A model generated the notes under the pieces. The model made no database searches. It had not been told where the DNA came from and saw only the letters and a list, made by a program, of their open reading frames with translations. From NCBI GenBank assembly GCA_030765065.1, contig CM060989.1:55690001-55754000 (forward strand): a stretch of 64,000 nucleotides of DNA. The letters are read 5' to 3'. Shown here piece after piece: positions 33,475 to 43,993 of this stretch (within the stretch, counting starts at the first letter, position 1; each line of letters opens with the position of its first letter). Both the position numbers and the translations under genes were made by a program. This stretch comes from Deroplatys truncata (lineage: Eukaryota > Arthropoda > Insecta > Mantodea > Mantidae).

Positions 33475-33715
33475 ACATCTAATGTCATATCGGCGGTTTT
33501 GAAATGCTCAAAGGCCATGACATTCTCTTATTTTATAGCTGTGTTAATCGTTGTTTATATTACGGTAGGATTGAGCACTAAATCACACGCGCGCGCGTGC
33601 GCTTGCTGACTAAGAAGGATAGAGAATAATACCAGCAAAATAAAAATTCCCTGTCGGGTGCCAGAAATCGAACCCGACATGTTTAGATCTAAAGCCTAGC
33701 ACGATACAGTCAATA
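33475..33715 (-). mobile_element. SINE-2 copy, diverged
   Basis: On the minus strand a tRNA-like head ends in a B box 'gtcgggttcgatttctggca' (33661-33680), followed by the SINE-2 body and a tail near 'ccgccgatatgaca' that matches 'cccgatatgacctta' at 4735. A (CG)n-rich insertion lies at 33588-33601. Confidence 0.55.
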
Positions 33716-35644
33716 TTTAATGTTCTTAAGACGCATAATGCAGAGAAGGTATGTTAAGCCAAATTCATTATATGCTAGTTTTTCTATTCCAAAAGGTCTC
33801 CTCGCTTCAAATCAAGAATAGGCAGTCATAGTTAATGGCTTCCTTGGAGAAAATTGAATACGTACGTACAAAGAGCGACAAAGAAAATCTCACTGCACCT
33901 CGCGTCTATTTCACATTATTTATCGTTGTACGTGACCTTGCGAAGCTATGGCAATTTCATTGGTTGCTTTAGGCCACGGTGCAAGGTTGCACCACTCCTG
34001 CTAAACAGTTGCACTAATAACCACAACAAAGGTTACAAAAATGGCGTAGAAACGAAATATAGGTTTACGCTGTCGATCGTATTGGCTAAAAGAGAAAGAG
34101 GTAGAGTGAGTGCATTCAGTTTGTCATACAGACCTCTTATCGTGATTGGCAGCCCATACCTTATCGGCTAGTACAGGACAACCTTTGAAAGGGTTAAAGG
34201 CTAAGGGGAAAACTGGATGAGCGCCCAGGTTAGCGAAATGTAGAATGTGCAGTGTGAGAAGATTTTCAAATTAAACCTTGAATGGTATTCATTAAATACA
34301 TAGCAATACTTTATAATAAAAATAAACAGAACTGTATTCTCACAGTGGTATCAATGCTAGTTGCTACATAAAAGCAAACATAGCTAAATAATAAATAAAG
34401 CAGCATGTTTTCCCTCTAATTCAAACTAAAATTGGTTAGTATACCTTTACTAACATTTGATGATCATTGGAATACAACAGGATTATAGACAAAAATATAA
34501 CCCAATTTTATTGCTATAATATGTATGTCATATTCGGTAAACCATATACATATACATATTTATCTCTAATTTCTAAATATGATCAGTCAAGTATAACAAA
34601 AGAGTAATTTGCATTTAGTACACGAATATCATCAGCGGATGTTTTACAGGGAGTGCCCACTTTCTGATGAGTATGTAAACCGTCCTCCCCACTTTCCTAA
34701 AATATTTTATCCAGTAATTTACTATAAAAACGTTTGTGTACTGGCGTTGCAATTGCTGTAACAGTACGTCCACGAGTAATTTCTCTAGTATACGGCATGA
34801 CTGGTTCTAAGACAATAAACATGCTTTAGTTTCAATAACACCAGAAAAAGCAAAGACATCAACCTCCCCTCTTTCCCCCCTTATTGCTGTGTTATCAAGC
34901 CACGACGCTCTGCGATAGGTAAGGTGAAGGGCACACCTCAAAAGACCCCAGAAAACGATACAAAATCCGCCGAAGATTTTCTTTGGTGCGGTTTGTACCT
35001 ATCTCAAAGAGATCACCATAGCGTCACTATTGAGGGAGAATGCTTTCTCAGCAGCTGTGTACTGTGAAAAGCACATAATATTATATACCTATGTTAAGGA
35101 AGTGTCATCAAAGTTATTAGCTTCTTTCGTGCTTGTACATAATCGTGAAATAAACCGTTGTTCTTCTTCGTTGGACGTAAGTCCTTTAGCAGCGGTCTCA
35201 AATCGCCTTGTCGCTCCCTGAGGACTTAGCTTTAGCCCCTCTCGTTATCCAATCAACTTATATAATAAGTAACAATACTAGCGTTACTTGTCGGCAGCAG
35301 AAGAAGTGAAACAATTGTATAGTTGTGGACAGAACATAGGAGAAGGGAGACGACCTTCCCATTCCACTTGTAAATTTTATGACACCAAACAGAAGTTGTT
35401 TTGGTGCCATACACCGCCAGACTTCAACAGGCGCGGTTGTCAGATCCAGCAATTTTATAGCATTTGCTCCCTTCTTAGTTCCACTTGTATGATCTTATGT
35501 TCAGATGTGTTGACGGAAGTATGTCTCCATGGATAACTGGCTCATTTATAACCCTTTGGGGAAGTAATTCCAATAAATGCCCTACTCTGTAACACCAGGA
35601 GTGTTGTAAACAAAGTCTCATAGTACATATTCGATTGTTACGTG
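33716..35644. other. Unassigned DNA, 1.9 kb
   Basis: This is the longest stretch without an assigned element. Frames at 33854-34171 (105 codons) and 35030-35221 (63 codons) have no recognisable domain and no supporting context. A GC-richer patch lies at about 33930-34170. It may be host intergenic or intronic DNA. Confidence 0.3.
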
Positions 35645-35645
35645 A

Positions 35646-35693
<48 letters not shown>
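35645..35693. repeat. (AAT)n microsatellite
   Basis: About 16 units. Isoleucine- or asparagine-rich frames across it are artefacts. Confidence 0.95.
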
Positions 35694-35833
35694 CACTTTA
35701 TACAAATGCAATTTGAGCTTACGGTTGGTCATCAGCTATTTGTCTATAATCGAAACCTACCACAACAATTTTGATAGAAATAAATTATTATTTTATCATC
35801 TTTCTTATCATTATATCCAAGTCACTTTAAACC

Positions 35834-35960
35834 TATATTGAAATACAAATGCCTGCATTAACCAACAGTGTGAGAAAATTCGCTAAAGCTGTTAGTTAAA
35901 GCAGTCTAGAGAGGAGATGGAGAGACACGTGGCGACTGTTAAGACAAACATCAAAATCCT
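35834..35960 (+). repeat. 127-bp segment duplicated at 38139-38262
   Basis: Both copies share 'ttgaaatacaaatgc', 'accaacagtgtgagaaaatt', 'gctgttagttaaagca' and 'gttaagacaaaca'. They flank the composite LINE plus mariner insertion. The simplest reading is a pre-existing tandem duplication with an insertion at the start of the second unit. Confidence 0.65.
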
Positions 35961-35980
35961 ATATTGAAATAACTGGTATA

Positions 35981-37247
35981 CGAGGGGCACTATTTATATT
36001 TTGAGCCTAATAATTAAAACAAAGTAATTTCTGATTGAAAACTGCTTTATTATTTTTCAAAATATTCTCCTTTATAATCAATACGCTTTTGCATCCTTTT
36101 GAACCATTTGTCAAAGCATTTATTCCAGTCTTCTTGAGACACCTCCAAAACATGGTTTTTGAAGGCATCAACGGCTTCTTCTGCCAACGAAAATTTTTGT
36201 CCACGCAATATATTCTTGATGTTCGGGAACAAAAAGAAGTCATTGGGAGCCAAATCACGACTGTATGGCGGATGTCCCATCAATTCGATTTTTTGAGCCT
36301 TCAAATACTCTGTTGTTAAACGAGATGTGTGTGCGCTCGCATTGTCTTGATGAAGAATGATCCAACGGTTCTTGTCGGTTTTCCTTACTTCACCGAAGAC
36401 TTCCGGCAAACAATGTGTACCATTTGGCATTGACCGTTTTACGTTCCTCTAAAGGCACTGTTGCCACATGACCAGTTTTGCTGAAAAAGCAGGCGACCAT
36501 TTGCTTCGAGTGCGAACAACTTTTGTTGGATTTGCTTCATCTTCAAACACCCATACAGTCGACTGCTGTTTACGTTCCGGGTCATACGCATAGATCCATG
36601 ATTCGTCACCTGTTGCAATCTTATATACGTCTTTTGAAGCACCCCACTGTATTTCTTGAGCATTTTTGTACACCAATCGACACGATCATCTTTTTGAGAT
36701 TGCGTCAAATTATGTGGGTTCCAACGAGAGCAAACCTTTTTAACGGCTAAATAATCATGCAATATTTTATATATTCTGGTGGAACTAATTCCTAGGGTTG
36801 CCTCAATCTCACAATATATCGCATGACGATCTTTCATTATTAGTTTTTACATAGCATCAATGTTTTTTGGCACAACAACTGATTTTGAACGACCTTCACC
36901 ATTGAGCGAACGGCGGCCAAGATTAAATTCGTTATACCAGCGTTTCACAGTGGCAAAGGATGGAGCTTAGTTGATAAATGTGGAAGTTAGTTGATCGATG
37001 CACTCTTTTCTTGATAATCCACGTCGAAGGTCTTAATAAATCATTGCACGAACATTTTCACGAGTTAATTCCATGTTTTTGATGACACACAATTTTCAAG
37101 TTAAGTGTAAACAAAACAAATAACGCTCTATTGACAAAATGTTTGAAGTAGATTATGGTTAAAAATGTCAAACTTTCCATCGGAAACGTCAGATGGCACC
37201 TATAATATTCAGGGTTGCCAAGGCTCAAAATATAAAAGTGCCCCTCG
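35981..37247 (-). mobile_element. Mariner-like element, family Mar3
   Basis: The left terminus is 'cgaggggcactatttatatt'; the inverse of the right terminus is 'cgaggggcacttttatattt'. Inverted repeats are about 30 bases with TA on both sides (35979-35980, 37248-37249). The length is 1,267 bases. Transcription of the transposase is on the minus strand. Confidence 0.9.
36050..37074 (-). pseudogene. Mar3 transposase, partly preserved
   Basis: The start at 37074 gives 'MELTRENVRAMIY' followed by a stop, a further frame change near 36840 ('MKDRHAIYCEIEATLGISST', second helix-turn-helix) and another near 36600, where 'GDESWIYAYDPERKQQS' holds the first catalytic Asp. The C-terminal 126 residues (36430-36050) are uninterrupted: 'WIILHQDNASAHTS' and 'SRDLAPNDFFLFPNIKN' retain the second and third Asp with 34 residues between them, i.e. 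DD34D. All three catalytic residues survive, but stops and frameshifts in the N-terminal half inactivate it. Confidence 0.9.
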
Positions 37248-37661
37248 TAGAATACTAAATCTAGATGAAAGGAATTTTGGACAATGTCTTGATTTCCAAG
37301 AAGAGAATTTACGGAAAAGTGGAAGGAGTTACAGTATACAAACTATATTAAAGAAAAATGGGCTGGGCGATATCTGGAAAATGAGAGAAAATAATGTAAA
37401 TGGGCTTTGAAAAGAAGTTAGGAGATATGAAGACACACAAATACAAGAGTTGTTTAGGAACATAGGGGATAAAAGATCACTAGAATTGTATGTACAAATA
37501 AAAAATACATGGGAAAGAGATGGATATGTGGACAAATTAAATAATGAACAAAGAGAGAGTATTGCTTGGGTTTGAGCGGGCGCGTGGAGGCTACAAGGGA
37601 TGAGAAAGGTTTCCAACAGAACCTGTGTTCAATATGTGGAGGGAAGGATGATTTAGAACAT

Positions 37662-37704
<43 letters not shown>

Positions 37705-37942
37705 GGACAGAGCTTTGGAGAAAAGAGTGTATAAGTGAGAAACTGCTTAAATCAGACAGAAATGTAGCCTTAATTAAACTTTTTAGTAAAGATAGTAAGA
37801 AGGTAGGCGAGTACTTAATCAAAGTTAGGAAGAAATGGTTGGGGTCTATAAAAAGAGAAGTAAATGAGACTTAAAACTACGATGTGTTGAGAAAACAAAG
37901 GTTTAATTAGTACTATTTCGAGCATTGTGTGCTTTTAAACCC

Positions 37943-37943
<1 letters not shown>

Positions 37944-38015
<72 letters not shown>
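37944..38015. repeat. (ATT)n microsatellite
   Basis: 24 units within the LINE 3' region. Poly-isoleucine frames here are artefacts. Confidence 0.95.
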
Positions 38016-38165
38016 TGTGGTAGTAGTAGTAGTTGTACTAGATACAAGAAAAACCTGGGTTTCGAGTATCGATAAGATAACAGACTGGGCTGATGATAGC
38101 CATATCCTCCGTATGGTGGGTTAGTACAAATAAATAAATATTGAAATACAAATGCACACCAACAG

Positions 38166-38382
38166 TGTGAGAAAATTAGCAAAAGCTGTTAGTTAAAGCA
38201 CTCTAGGGAGGAGAGGCACAGAGAGACGTGGCAACTCTGTTAAGACAAACAACACAATCCTTGGTGTGTGGCCAGTAGGATGAGGATGAGTAAGTTACTG
38301 AAGAAGGCCGCTAAGTTCTGACTAGTATAACGTCGAAGCGGCCAGCTAATCCAATCCCGTTACATGGTGGCAGAGGTGGGAT
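38166..38382 (+). mobile_element. Possible LTR 3' end with primer-binding site
   Basis: A segment bounded by TGTGAG (38166) and GTTACA (38364) is followed at once by 'tggtggcagaggtgggat', which has the look and position of a retrotransposon primer-binding site. The first half is shared with 35869-35960. No protein-coding region follows. Low confidence: it may be coincidence. Confidence 0.3.
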
Positions 38383-39138
38383 AGAGGAAGACAACTCCTC
38401 TCGCAGTCATTACACACATCTGCAAACCAATCTAAAAGCAATATGGACATATCGACAGAATGTATCAGTTTTTTAATTCAAGCGCATCCAAGTGCACAAA
38501 AATAGATAATACATTTTTCGTACCAGCACACAGAAAGGAACCAACACAGAGTACGTTGCTTCGAAAGAGCAAGATTCTCTGTTTTTTGTGGTAGCAGCTC
38601 ATCTGAAGGATTCTTTGGGGAGGTGCTTCGCACAGGATGCTTTTAGGTCTTTGTTTTCGAAATGTACAATGTTGGGCTTTCATGACAGTGCTGCATAATG
38701 AGTTTAACGAAGAGGTGAATACGAAGCATCGCGTGTGACATAGCCTGTTATGAGATTACATTTAATTAAGTGCGTGTCTCTAGTGGTACACAAATTTGTA
38801 GGCTCCTAATTGGCTCCGTTAGCGATGAAAGGTGGGATGTAATCAGCCTGTGACGGATTCATTTCTTGTGCTGCTAAAACGTTACGGTTCAGTCGGGATG
38901 TTGGTCAGAGTCCAGTCCTCGTTAACACTGCACATGATGTTCATTCAAACTTCTGCCTGGCCCCGTAGAAGATTCGTCTACTTCGAAACAAATTTAGAAG
39001 CACGTTTTCAATGTTGCGGTAAATTACTGCGAGTTTTTTCACCTCATTTACACACTCCATAAAATCGTTCTCGTATACATACAACGATCCTGTTTATTTC
39101 CCAAACACGCACGGATATTCTTGCAGCATTGTGAATTT
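38383..39138. other. Unassigned DNA
   Basis: No repeat or supported coding region noticed. Confidence 0.3.
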
Positions 39139-39925
39139 CAGGTTAGCCGAAAAACTATGAACCGGCTGCGCGGTGTTTTTCCTGTCCGCGCCCTCGGCGC
39201 TCGCCACCTGCCGTTATCATACAAACGCGCGGATGAAACTATACAACATTTTTAAAACTAGTTTTAAAGGCTTTACTTACCAACTTTATCAAAGGAGATG
39301 CTGAAACTGGCCACCGTCGTTGTCCATACATTTTTGGCACCTCTTTATGAAAATATCCATCACTCGCCGTAGTTCGCGTTGAGAAATGCTGGAAATTTTC
39401 TGCCGGATATTTTCTTTCAATTCTTCCAGGGTGTGTGGCTTTGTCTTGTATACCTACTTTGTTTTAAGTTACCCCAGGGATAGAAATCGCAGGGGGTTAG
39501 TTCAGGGGACCGAGGGGGCCACAAATCTGTACTAATAATTCTGTCCTCAAACACACTTTCAATTTTTCTCATCGAAATATTGGCCTTATAAGCTGTGCAG
39601 TCTTTTCCTGAAAAAAGGCAAAATCACGCTTCTCTATAAAAGGGGGCAAAATTGTATTCACATATGTACGGGCTTTAACCCTTAACTCGAAAAAAATCGG
39701 CGAGTATTGGATAGTTTCCTAAAGAGGTGCCAAAAATGTATGGACGACGGTGGCCAGTTTCAGCATCTCCTTTCATAAAGTTTTAAGTCTTTAATAGTAG
39801 TTTTGAAAATTTTGTATGGTTTCATCCGCGCCTTTCTATGATAGCGGCAGACGGCAACGAGCGCCGAGGACGCGGACAGGAAAAACACCGCACAGGCGGT
39901 TCGTAGTTTTTTGACTCTCCGTGTG
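39139..39925 (-). mobile_element. Long-TIR Tc1/mariner-superfamily derivative C1
   Basis: The termini begin 'caggttagccgaaaaactat' and, inverted, 'cacggagagtcaaaaaacta'. The inverted repeats extend over 200 bases, because both arms include the transposase 3' end. The left arm on the minus strand reads 'DLWPPRSPELTPCDFYPWGN', 'HTLEELKENIRQKISSISQR' and 'KCMDNDGGQFQHLL', a typical DDE-transposase C-terminus. There is no N-terminal half. The TA at the borders is not clear. Confidence 0.7.
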
Positions 39926-40397
39926 TAAACTAAGGGATTACTGTTAATTTGAAATAATTCCTGGTAGTGGTACGTTGGTATGCAGCAAAAATTAACCAAA
40001 TGCTCTCGTGGGCATCTTCTCTCTAGGAGCCTTACTAAGAATGATAAATTAAAACACACGTGATGGGAGTGGCCGTTTGTGTGATCATGACACGATTATA
40101 AGTTGACCGCACCCTCATGGGGCTCGAAGGCAGGTCACTCTGATAAGCCGGTGCAGAGCAACGACCCTGGATCTGCATATGCCAAGTACAACTACATGTT
40201 TGATAAGCACAACAGGAATAGAAAGTACACGAATGGTAGTTGATTGGTATATCTCTTCAACTGTTCCTTTGAGTTCATGCGGGCGATACAATTAACTCCA
40301 TTTTCTGAAACTGTTTCATTTACAAACGTTTTGAACAGGTACACTAATAGGAAAAACATTTCAACAATTAACGATCTGACGATTAGAGTTCATGCCA
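39926..40397. other. Unassigned DNA
   Basis: No recognisable feature, apart from a possible lead-in to the LINE fragment that follows. Confidence 0.3.
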
Positions 40398-41306
40398 ATG
40401 ATGAAGATTAGAACCTTGAATTTCAACCGGTTGTATGCCATAAGAGCAAAAGTGAACTGTTTGCAATTAAACAAGCTGTCATTTAGGTCTTGAATACTCG
40501 ATGCTCAAAGTCATTTGTTATATACTCAGATTCTAAAAGTGCACTACTTGCAATAAACAATCTGTCATCAACCCATATTCTTACACAAGAAATTCAATCA
40601 CTACTTCATAGAGACAATAAGCAAGGAGAGCAAGTGTCTTTAATATGGATTCCATCCCATATTGGAATACAAGGCAACGAATTGGCCGATCAGGCAGCAA
40701 AAGAAACCACTAAATGACCCAACTATAACTACACCAGCTCATGATGCTATCTCAACCATTAAAAAGAAGCTCTACCAACAATGGAAGACAGGATGGCTTG
40801 ACTCCACGAGAAGCAAACTCCGTGATATAACATCGAGTTTTTCGACACATCTTCCCAGTAATTCTCTTTCCAGACAAGATCAGGTTTTAATATCCAGACT
40901 GAGAATGGGCCACACCAAGATCACGCACAGTCATCTTCTTTCAAAGGACCAACCACCCATCTGCCACCAGTGTAACATACTGTTAACAACGAAACACATA
41001 ATCGTGGAATGTCCACAATACCATCAATGGAGACAACACTACCAGATACCCAATGATTTACAAACAACACTCAACTATTCGATGTACCCTAAGATAGTTG
41101 AATTTTTCAAAAGCATTAATTTATACAAAAGTATATAATGTTCCATAAGTTTGATTAATTATAGTGTCACAATTTTATATACCAGTTCATTTTAATGGTT
41201 CAAAACTGCTAGTATGTTAAATAACCTCATTGTTTGTTAAATATGTATTTTAAAAGTTGTAAGGTCGCGATATGGCTAATATGTTAAGGCGAAGCCCTTA
41301 AAAACA
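40398..41306 (+). pseudogene. I-clade-like LINE: RNase H and ORF2 C-terminus
   Basis: Non-LTR retrotransposons of the I group carry an RNase H domain after the reverse transcriptase. The plus strand shows 'FVIYSDSKSALLAINNLSST' (40507), with the Asp of the second RNase H motif, and 'LIWIPSHIGIQGNELADQAA' (40640), the last motif with its His and Asp. A frame change near 40710 leads to a C-terminal region with 'DQVLISRLRMGHTKITHSHL' and a CxxC..H....C finger 'CHQCNILLTTKHIIVEC' (40963), ending at a stop at 41138. A 3' UTR with 'gtcgcgatatggct' follows. The similar string 'gtcgcgatatgacc' ends the LINE at 55246. The reverse transcriptase is missing; the copy is 5' truncated and frameshifted. Confidence 0.85.
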
Positions 41307-41440
41307 ATTTTAGACACCTAAAGTAGGCTCTGAAATCATAAAATGAGGCACCAAAGATACAGTATTAGGCACTAAAAATACTGTTTCCACGAGCTAAACA
41401 TCGCCAATCTGCTCACATTTGTGGACGAATAGCAATCACC

Positions 41441-41622
41441 TGTTTAGGTGTTAAGCTGGACAAGGGCTTAACGTTTAAAGAGCACATCAGGAGCTGTCGC
41501 ATCGGCCCTCGGCCTCATTGTTCCCCATGTTAGGATCGGGATGCCGGTTCCTCTTAAGTTGCTCATTTTCCGAGCACTTGTAATCCCGACCTTTACGCCT
41601 GCAAGATCTGGGACATGGCCGC
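41441..41622 (+). pseudogene. Jockey-superfamily reverse transcriptase fragment
   Basis: The plus strand reads 'CLGVKLDKGLTFKEHIRSCR', the familiar 'YLGV.LD..L.W..HI' motif just after the polymerase domain. After a one-base frame change it continues 'ASALGLIVPH' and 'PLKLLIFRALVIPTFTPARS', matching the 'K..L..ALI.P.LTYA' motif. It stops where the SINE-1 at 41625 begins. Confidence 0.75.
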
Positions 41623-41624
41623 AG

Positions 41625-41898
41625 ACTAACCGTGGTGTAGTGGTTACCATGCTAGCCTCTAGTTCCCGAGGCGGAGGACGATGGCTTTTTTTCGGGCGTG
41701 AAATCCTAAGCACGGCTTCCTTCGGAACGGAAGTAAAGGCGGTGATCCCATGTCGTAGATTTACGGCACGTAAAACAACCTCAAACCTGATAAAGAGGTC
41801 TCCGAGCAAACTTACAGGGCTTTCACGCACAATATAGAATGGGACGCTAAGGACCACAGGAGTTAAAGAGAGTCCATAAAAATCTCAATTAAATTTAG
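41625..41898 (+). mobile_element. SINE-1 with box-B deletion, inserted in a LINE fragment
   Basis: The A-box head 'cgtggtgtagtggttaccat' (41631) is intact, but the B-box arm is deleted ('ttcccgaggcggagg'). The rest ('ttcggaacggaagtaaaggc', 'acggcacgtaaaacaacctc', 'gataaagaggtctccgagc', 'gggacgctaaggaccac') is collinear with SINE-1. Transcription by pol III from this copy should be impaired. Confidence 0.85.
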
Positions 41899-42423
41899 AC
41901 CCCATTCTGCTCCGACTGCAGCGGTTACACATTACCAGCCTTCGGGCTATCTATTTTATGTCGCGCCTTCCCTGTGAGGCTGCTCCACGAATCCTCACAT
42001 CTTCCATACCTGGAGGATGAAATTAGGTGCTGAGCCGCTAAATTTAAAGACTCCTTGCCATTCCATCGTAGCGCCATTGTTCGGTCTCTAGGGACTACAA
42101 CCCCACACCACGCCGCTTGAGTCGACACCGGATTCTCCCCATGGCTTGCGGGCATCCCCGGTAACAATGGAGTTACTCCAACCAGCAGCTAAAGCTGAGC
42201 TGCTGCTAAGACTTGCTTGGTAAATTAAAAATTGTCAAAATAAACACTTTTAGGAAATACAGAGTGATTTATGAAGAACTGACACCTTTCTTTACTTATT
42301 CTGTTCGAAATTCATTCAAGGCCCCAATTTTAGCACCAAATTAAGCAGAATGTTCTGGAGTTTCACTTTCCTGTCACTACATGCGCAGATGTTCATGTTT
42401 TATTCGTATTTGTTGATTTTATT
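41899..42423. other. Unassigned DNA with GC-rich block (41925-42170)
   Basis: The block has an 80-codon open frame on the minus strand that I do not recognise. It may belong to an element not otherwise represented here. Confidence 0.3.
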
Positions 42424-42548
42424 GTCGGCAATTATTGTCTAAAAATACTTTTTTGGGGTTCAGAGGGTTTTCCGGTGAAATCTTGAGATCACATTTTTGG
42501 AAATACAATACTTCCCCTACTTATACGTAAGAGAAGAAGAGAGAAACT
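42424..42548 (+). mobile_element. HINE R-end fragment, decayed
   Basis: Contains 'tccggtgaaatcttgagatc', 'acatttttggaaatacaata', 'cttcccctacttatacgta' and 'gagaaact'. It is joined to SINE-1 sequence at its right. Confidence 0.55.
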
Positions 42549-43390
42549 AATAAACGGCACGTAAAAGAACCTCAAGCCTGATAAAGAGGCCTCTGAGCAA
42601 AATTACCGGTTTTCACGCCCAATATACAGAGATAGCCAAAAAACTACGAAACATCTGGTGTTTTTCCTGTCCGGGTCTCGGCGCTCGTTGCCGTCTACCG
42701 CTATCATAGAAAGACGCGGATGAAACCATACAACATTTTTAAAACTACTTTCAAAAGCTTTACTTATCAACTTTATGAAGGGCCAATTTTTTTCGAGGCA
42801 ATAGTTGAAGCCCGTGCATACGTGAATACAATTTTGCCCCCTGTGCTTAGAGAATTAACAGACAGGGATCGTGATTTTTGCCTTTTTTTCAATAAGACTC
42901 TACAACAGCTCATACGGCCAATATTTCGATGAGAAAAATTGGAAGTGTATTTCAGGACACTCGGTCCACCGACCTAACACCATATCTCTGGGGTAACTTA
43001 AAACAAAGTGTACAGGACAAACCCACACACACTGGAAGAATTAAAACAAAATATCCGCCAGGAAATTGCCAGCATTTCTCAACGTGAACTACGGCGAGTG
43101 ATGGATAGTTTCCTAAAGAGGTGCCAAAAATGCATGGACAACGACGGTGGCCAGTTTCAGCATCTCCTTTCATAAAATTGGTAAGTAAAGCCTTTAAAAG
43201 TAGTTTTAAAAATGTTGTATGGTTTCATCCGTGCCTTTCTATGATAGCGGCAGACGGCAACGGATGCGAACAGGAAAAACATCGCGCAGCCGGTTCCTAG
43301 TTTTTTGGTTCTCCCTGTAGAATGAGACGCTAAGGACCACAGCAATTAAAGAGCGTCCATAAATTAGACTCAATTTAATTTAATTTACCA
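42549..43390 (+). mobile_element. SINE-1 3' part, split by element C2
   Basis: The left part (42549-42626) runs from 'cggcacgtaaaagaacctca' to 'cacgcccaatata'. The right part (43318-43390) resumes with 'tagaatgagacgctaagg', 'accacagcaattaaagagcg' and the 3' tail. In other copies these strings are adjacent ('cccaatatagaatgggacgc'), so the split is exact. Confidence 0.9.
42627..43317 (+). mobile_element. Long-TIR Tc1/mariner-superfamily derivative C2
   Basis: The termini are 'cagagatagccaaaaaacta' and, inverted, 'cagggagaaccaaaaaacta'. TA duplication (42625-42626 and 43318-43319) is confirmed by the interrupted SINE. Inverted repeats are about 150 bases. The plus strand holds a frameshifted transposase C-terminal part: 'LWGNLKQSVQDKPTHT' (about 42990) then 'LEELKQNIRQEIASISQREL' and 'KCMDNDGGQFQHLL' before the terminal repeat. 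The helix-turn-helix half is absent, so mobility depended on another copy. Confidence 0.85.
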
Positions 43391-43993
43391 TAATGAAGAG
43401 AGAGTCAAGTGTATGTTAAAACATACGTTTTTTTTAACAACTGTGTTTAAGTAAACTGAGAACTACATCATAATCAAAATACATTTCAGACCTCATTGCC
43501 TGCCCTGCAAATTACAACGAGCTGTAATCCATCACATGCACAAGCAAGACAAGAGCATGTCAGCAGCATAAATAACACCACTTTCATGTGGAGAAAGCCT
43601 CGCCCATATTGTAAACAGTACCATTTGCGTGCCTCGACCAGGTCATGGTGCAGCAGTACAACGTGATGGAGAACCACTTGGAGAGTCTTCTCTGACTCAT
43701 TTGGCATTCCAGCTGTGCCTGATGATTCATCCCAGAGCCGGTTGCGTCAACGTAACCAAGGGTTTAAGGTCAACACCGGCCGATACCAGCAATTACCGCG
43801 TCGATAACTTCTTTGAGTTATGGCAATCTTACTTTTCCTTTCCTCTCCTGTCTTCTGTATGCACCTTCGTCTACCAACCTACATTACATATTACATTACA
43901 CGCCAAAATTTCACCGAAAATGTGTTCTGCTGAACCCAAAGAACGTGTTTTGTCTAACTTCGTTCTTGAGTCTCTCACAGCAAAACTAAAAAA
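43391..43993. other. Unassigned DNA
   Basis: A 149-codon frame (43629-44078) starts here but its last third lies in the L end of the next HINE; no domain is recognised. Not supported as a gene. Confidence 0.3.

Larger units (their letters stand above)
35972..38138 (+). mobile_element. 5'-truncated LINE fragment, split by mariner Mar3
   Basis: After the mariner is removed about 0.9 kb remains. The plus strand translates, with stops, to an ORF2 C-terminal region: 'NTWEREGYVDKLNNEQRES' (37511), a tryptophan-containing stretch, a CxxC-type finger 'CSICGGKDDLEHIV' (37625) and a Lys-rich end near 37870. A 3' region follows with (ATT)n at 37944-38015, ending in AAAT repeats at 38128-38139. The flanks 'atattgaaata' at 35961 and 38139 look like a target-site duplication. 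A related fragment lies at 50400-50800 (-). The clade is uncertain. Confidence 0.55.

Noticed and set aside
33854..34171. 105-codon open frame on the plus strand
   Set aside because: No recognisable domain, start context or splice structure, and no similarity within the window. The length is not exceptional for 64 kb.
37913..38182. Isoleucine-rich frame
   Set aside because: It is the (ATT)n microsatellite translated.
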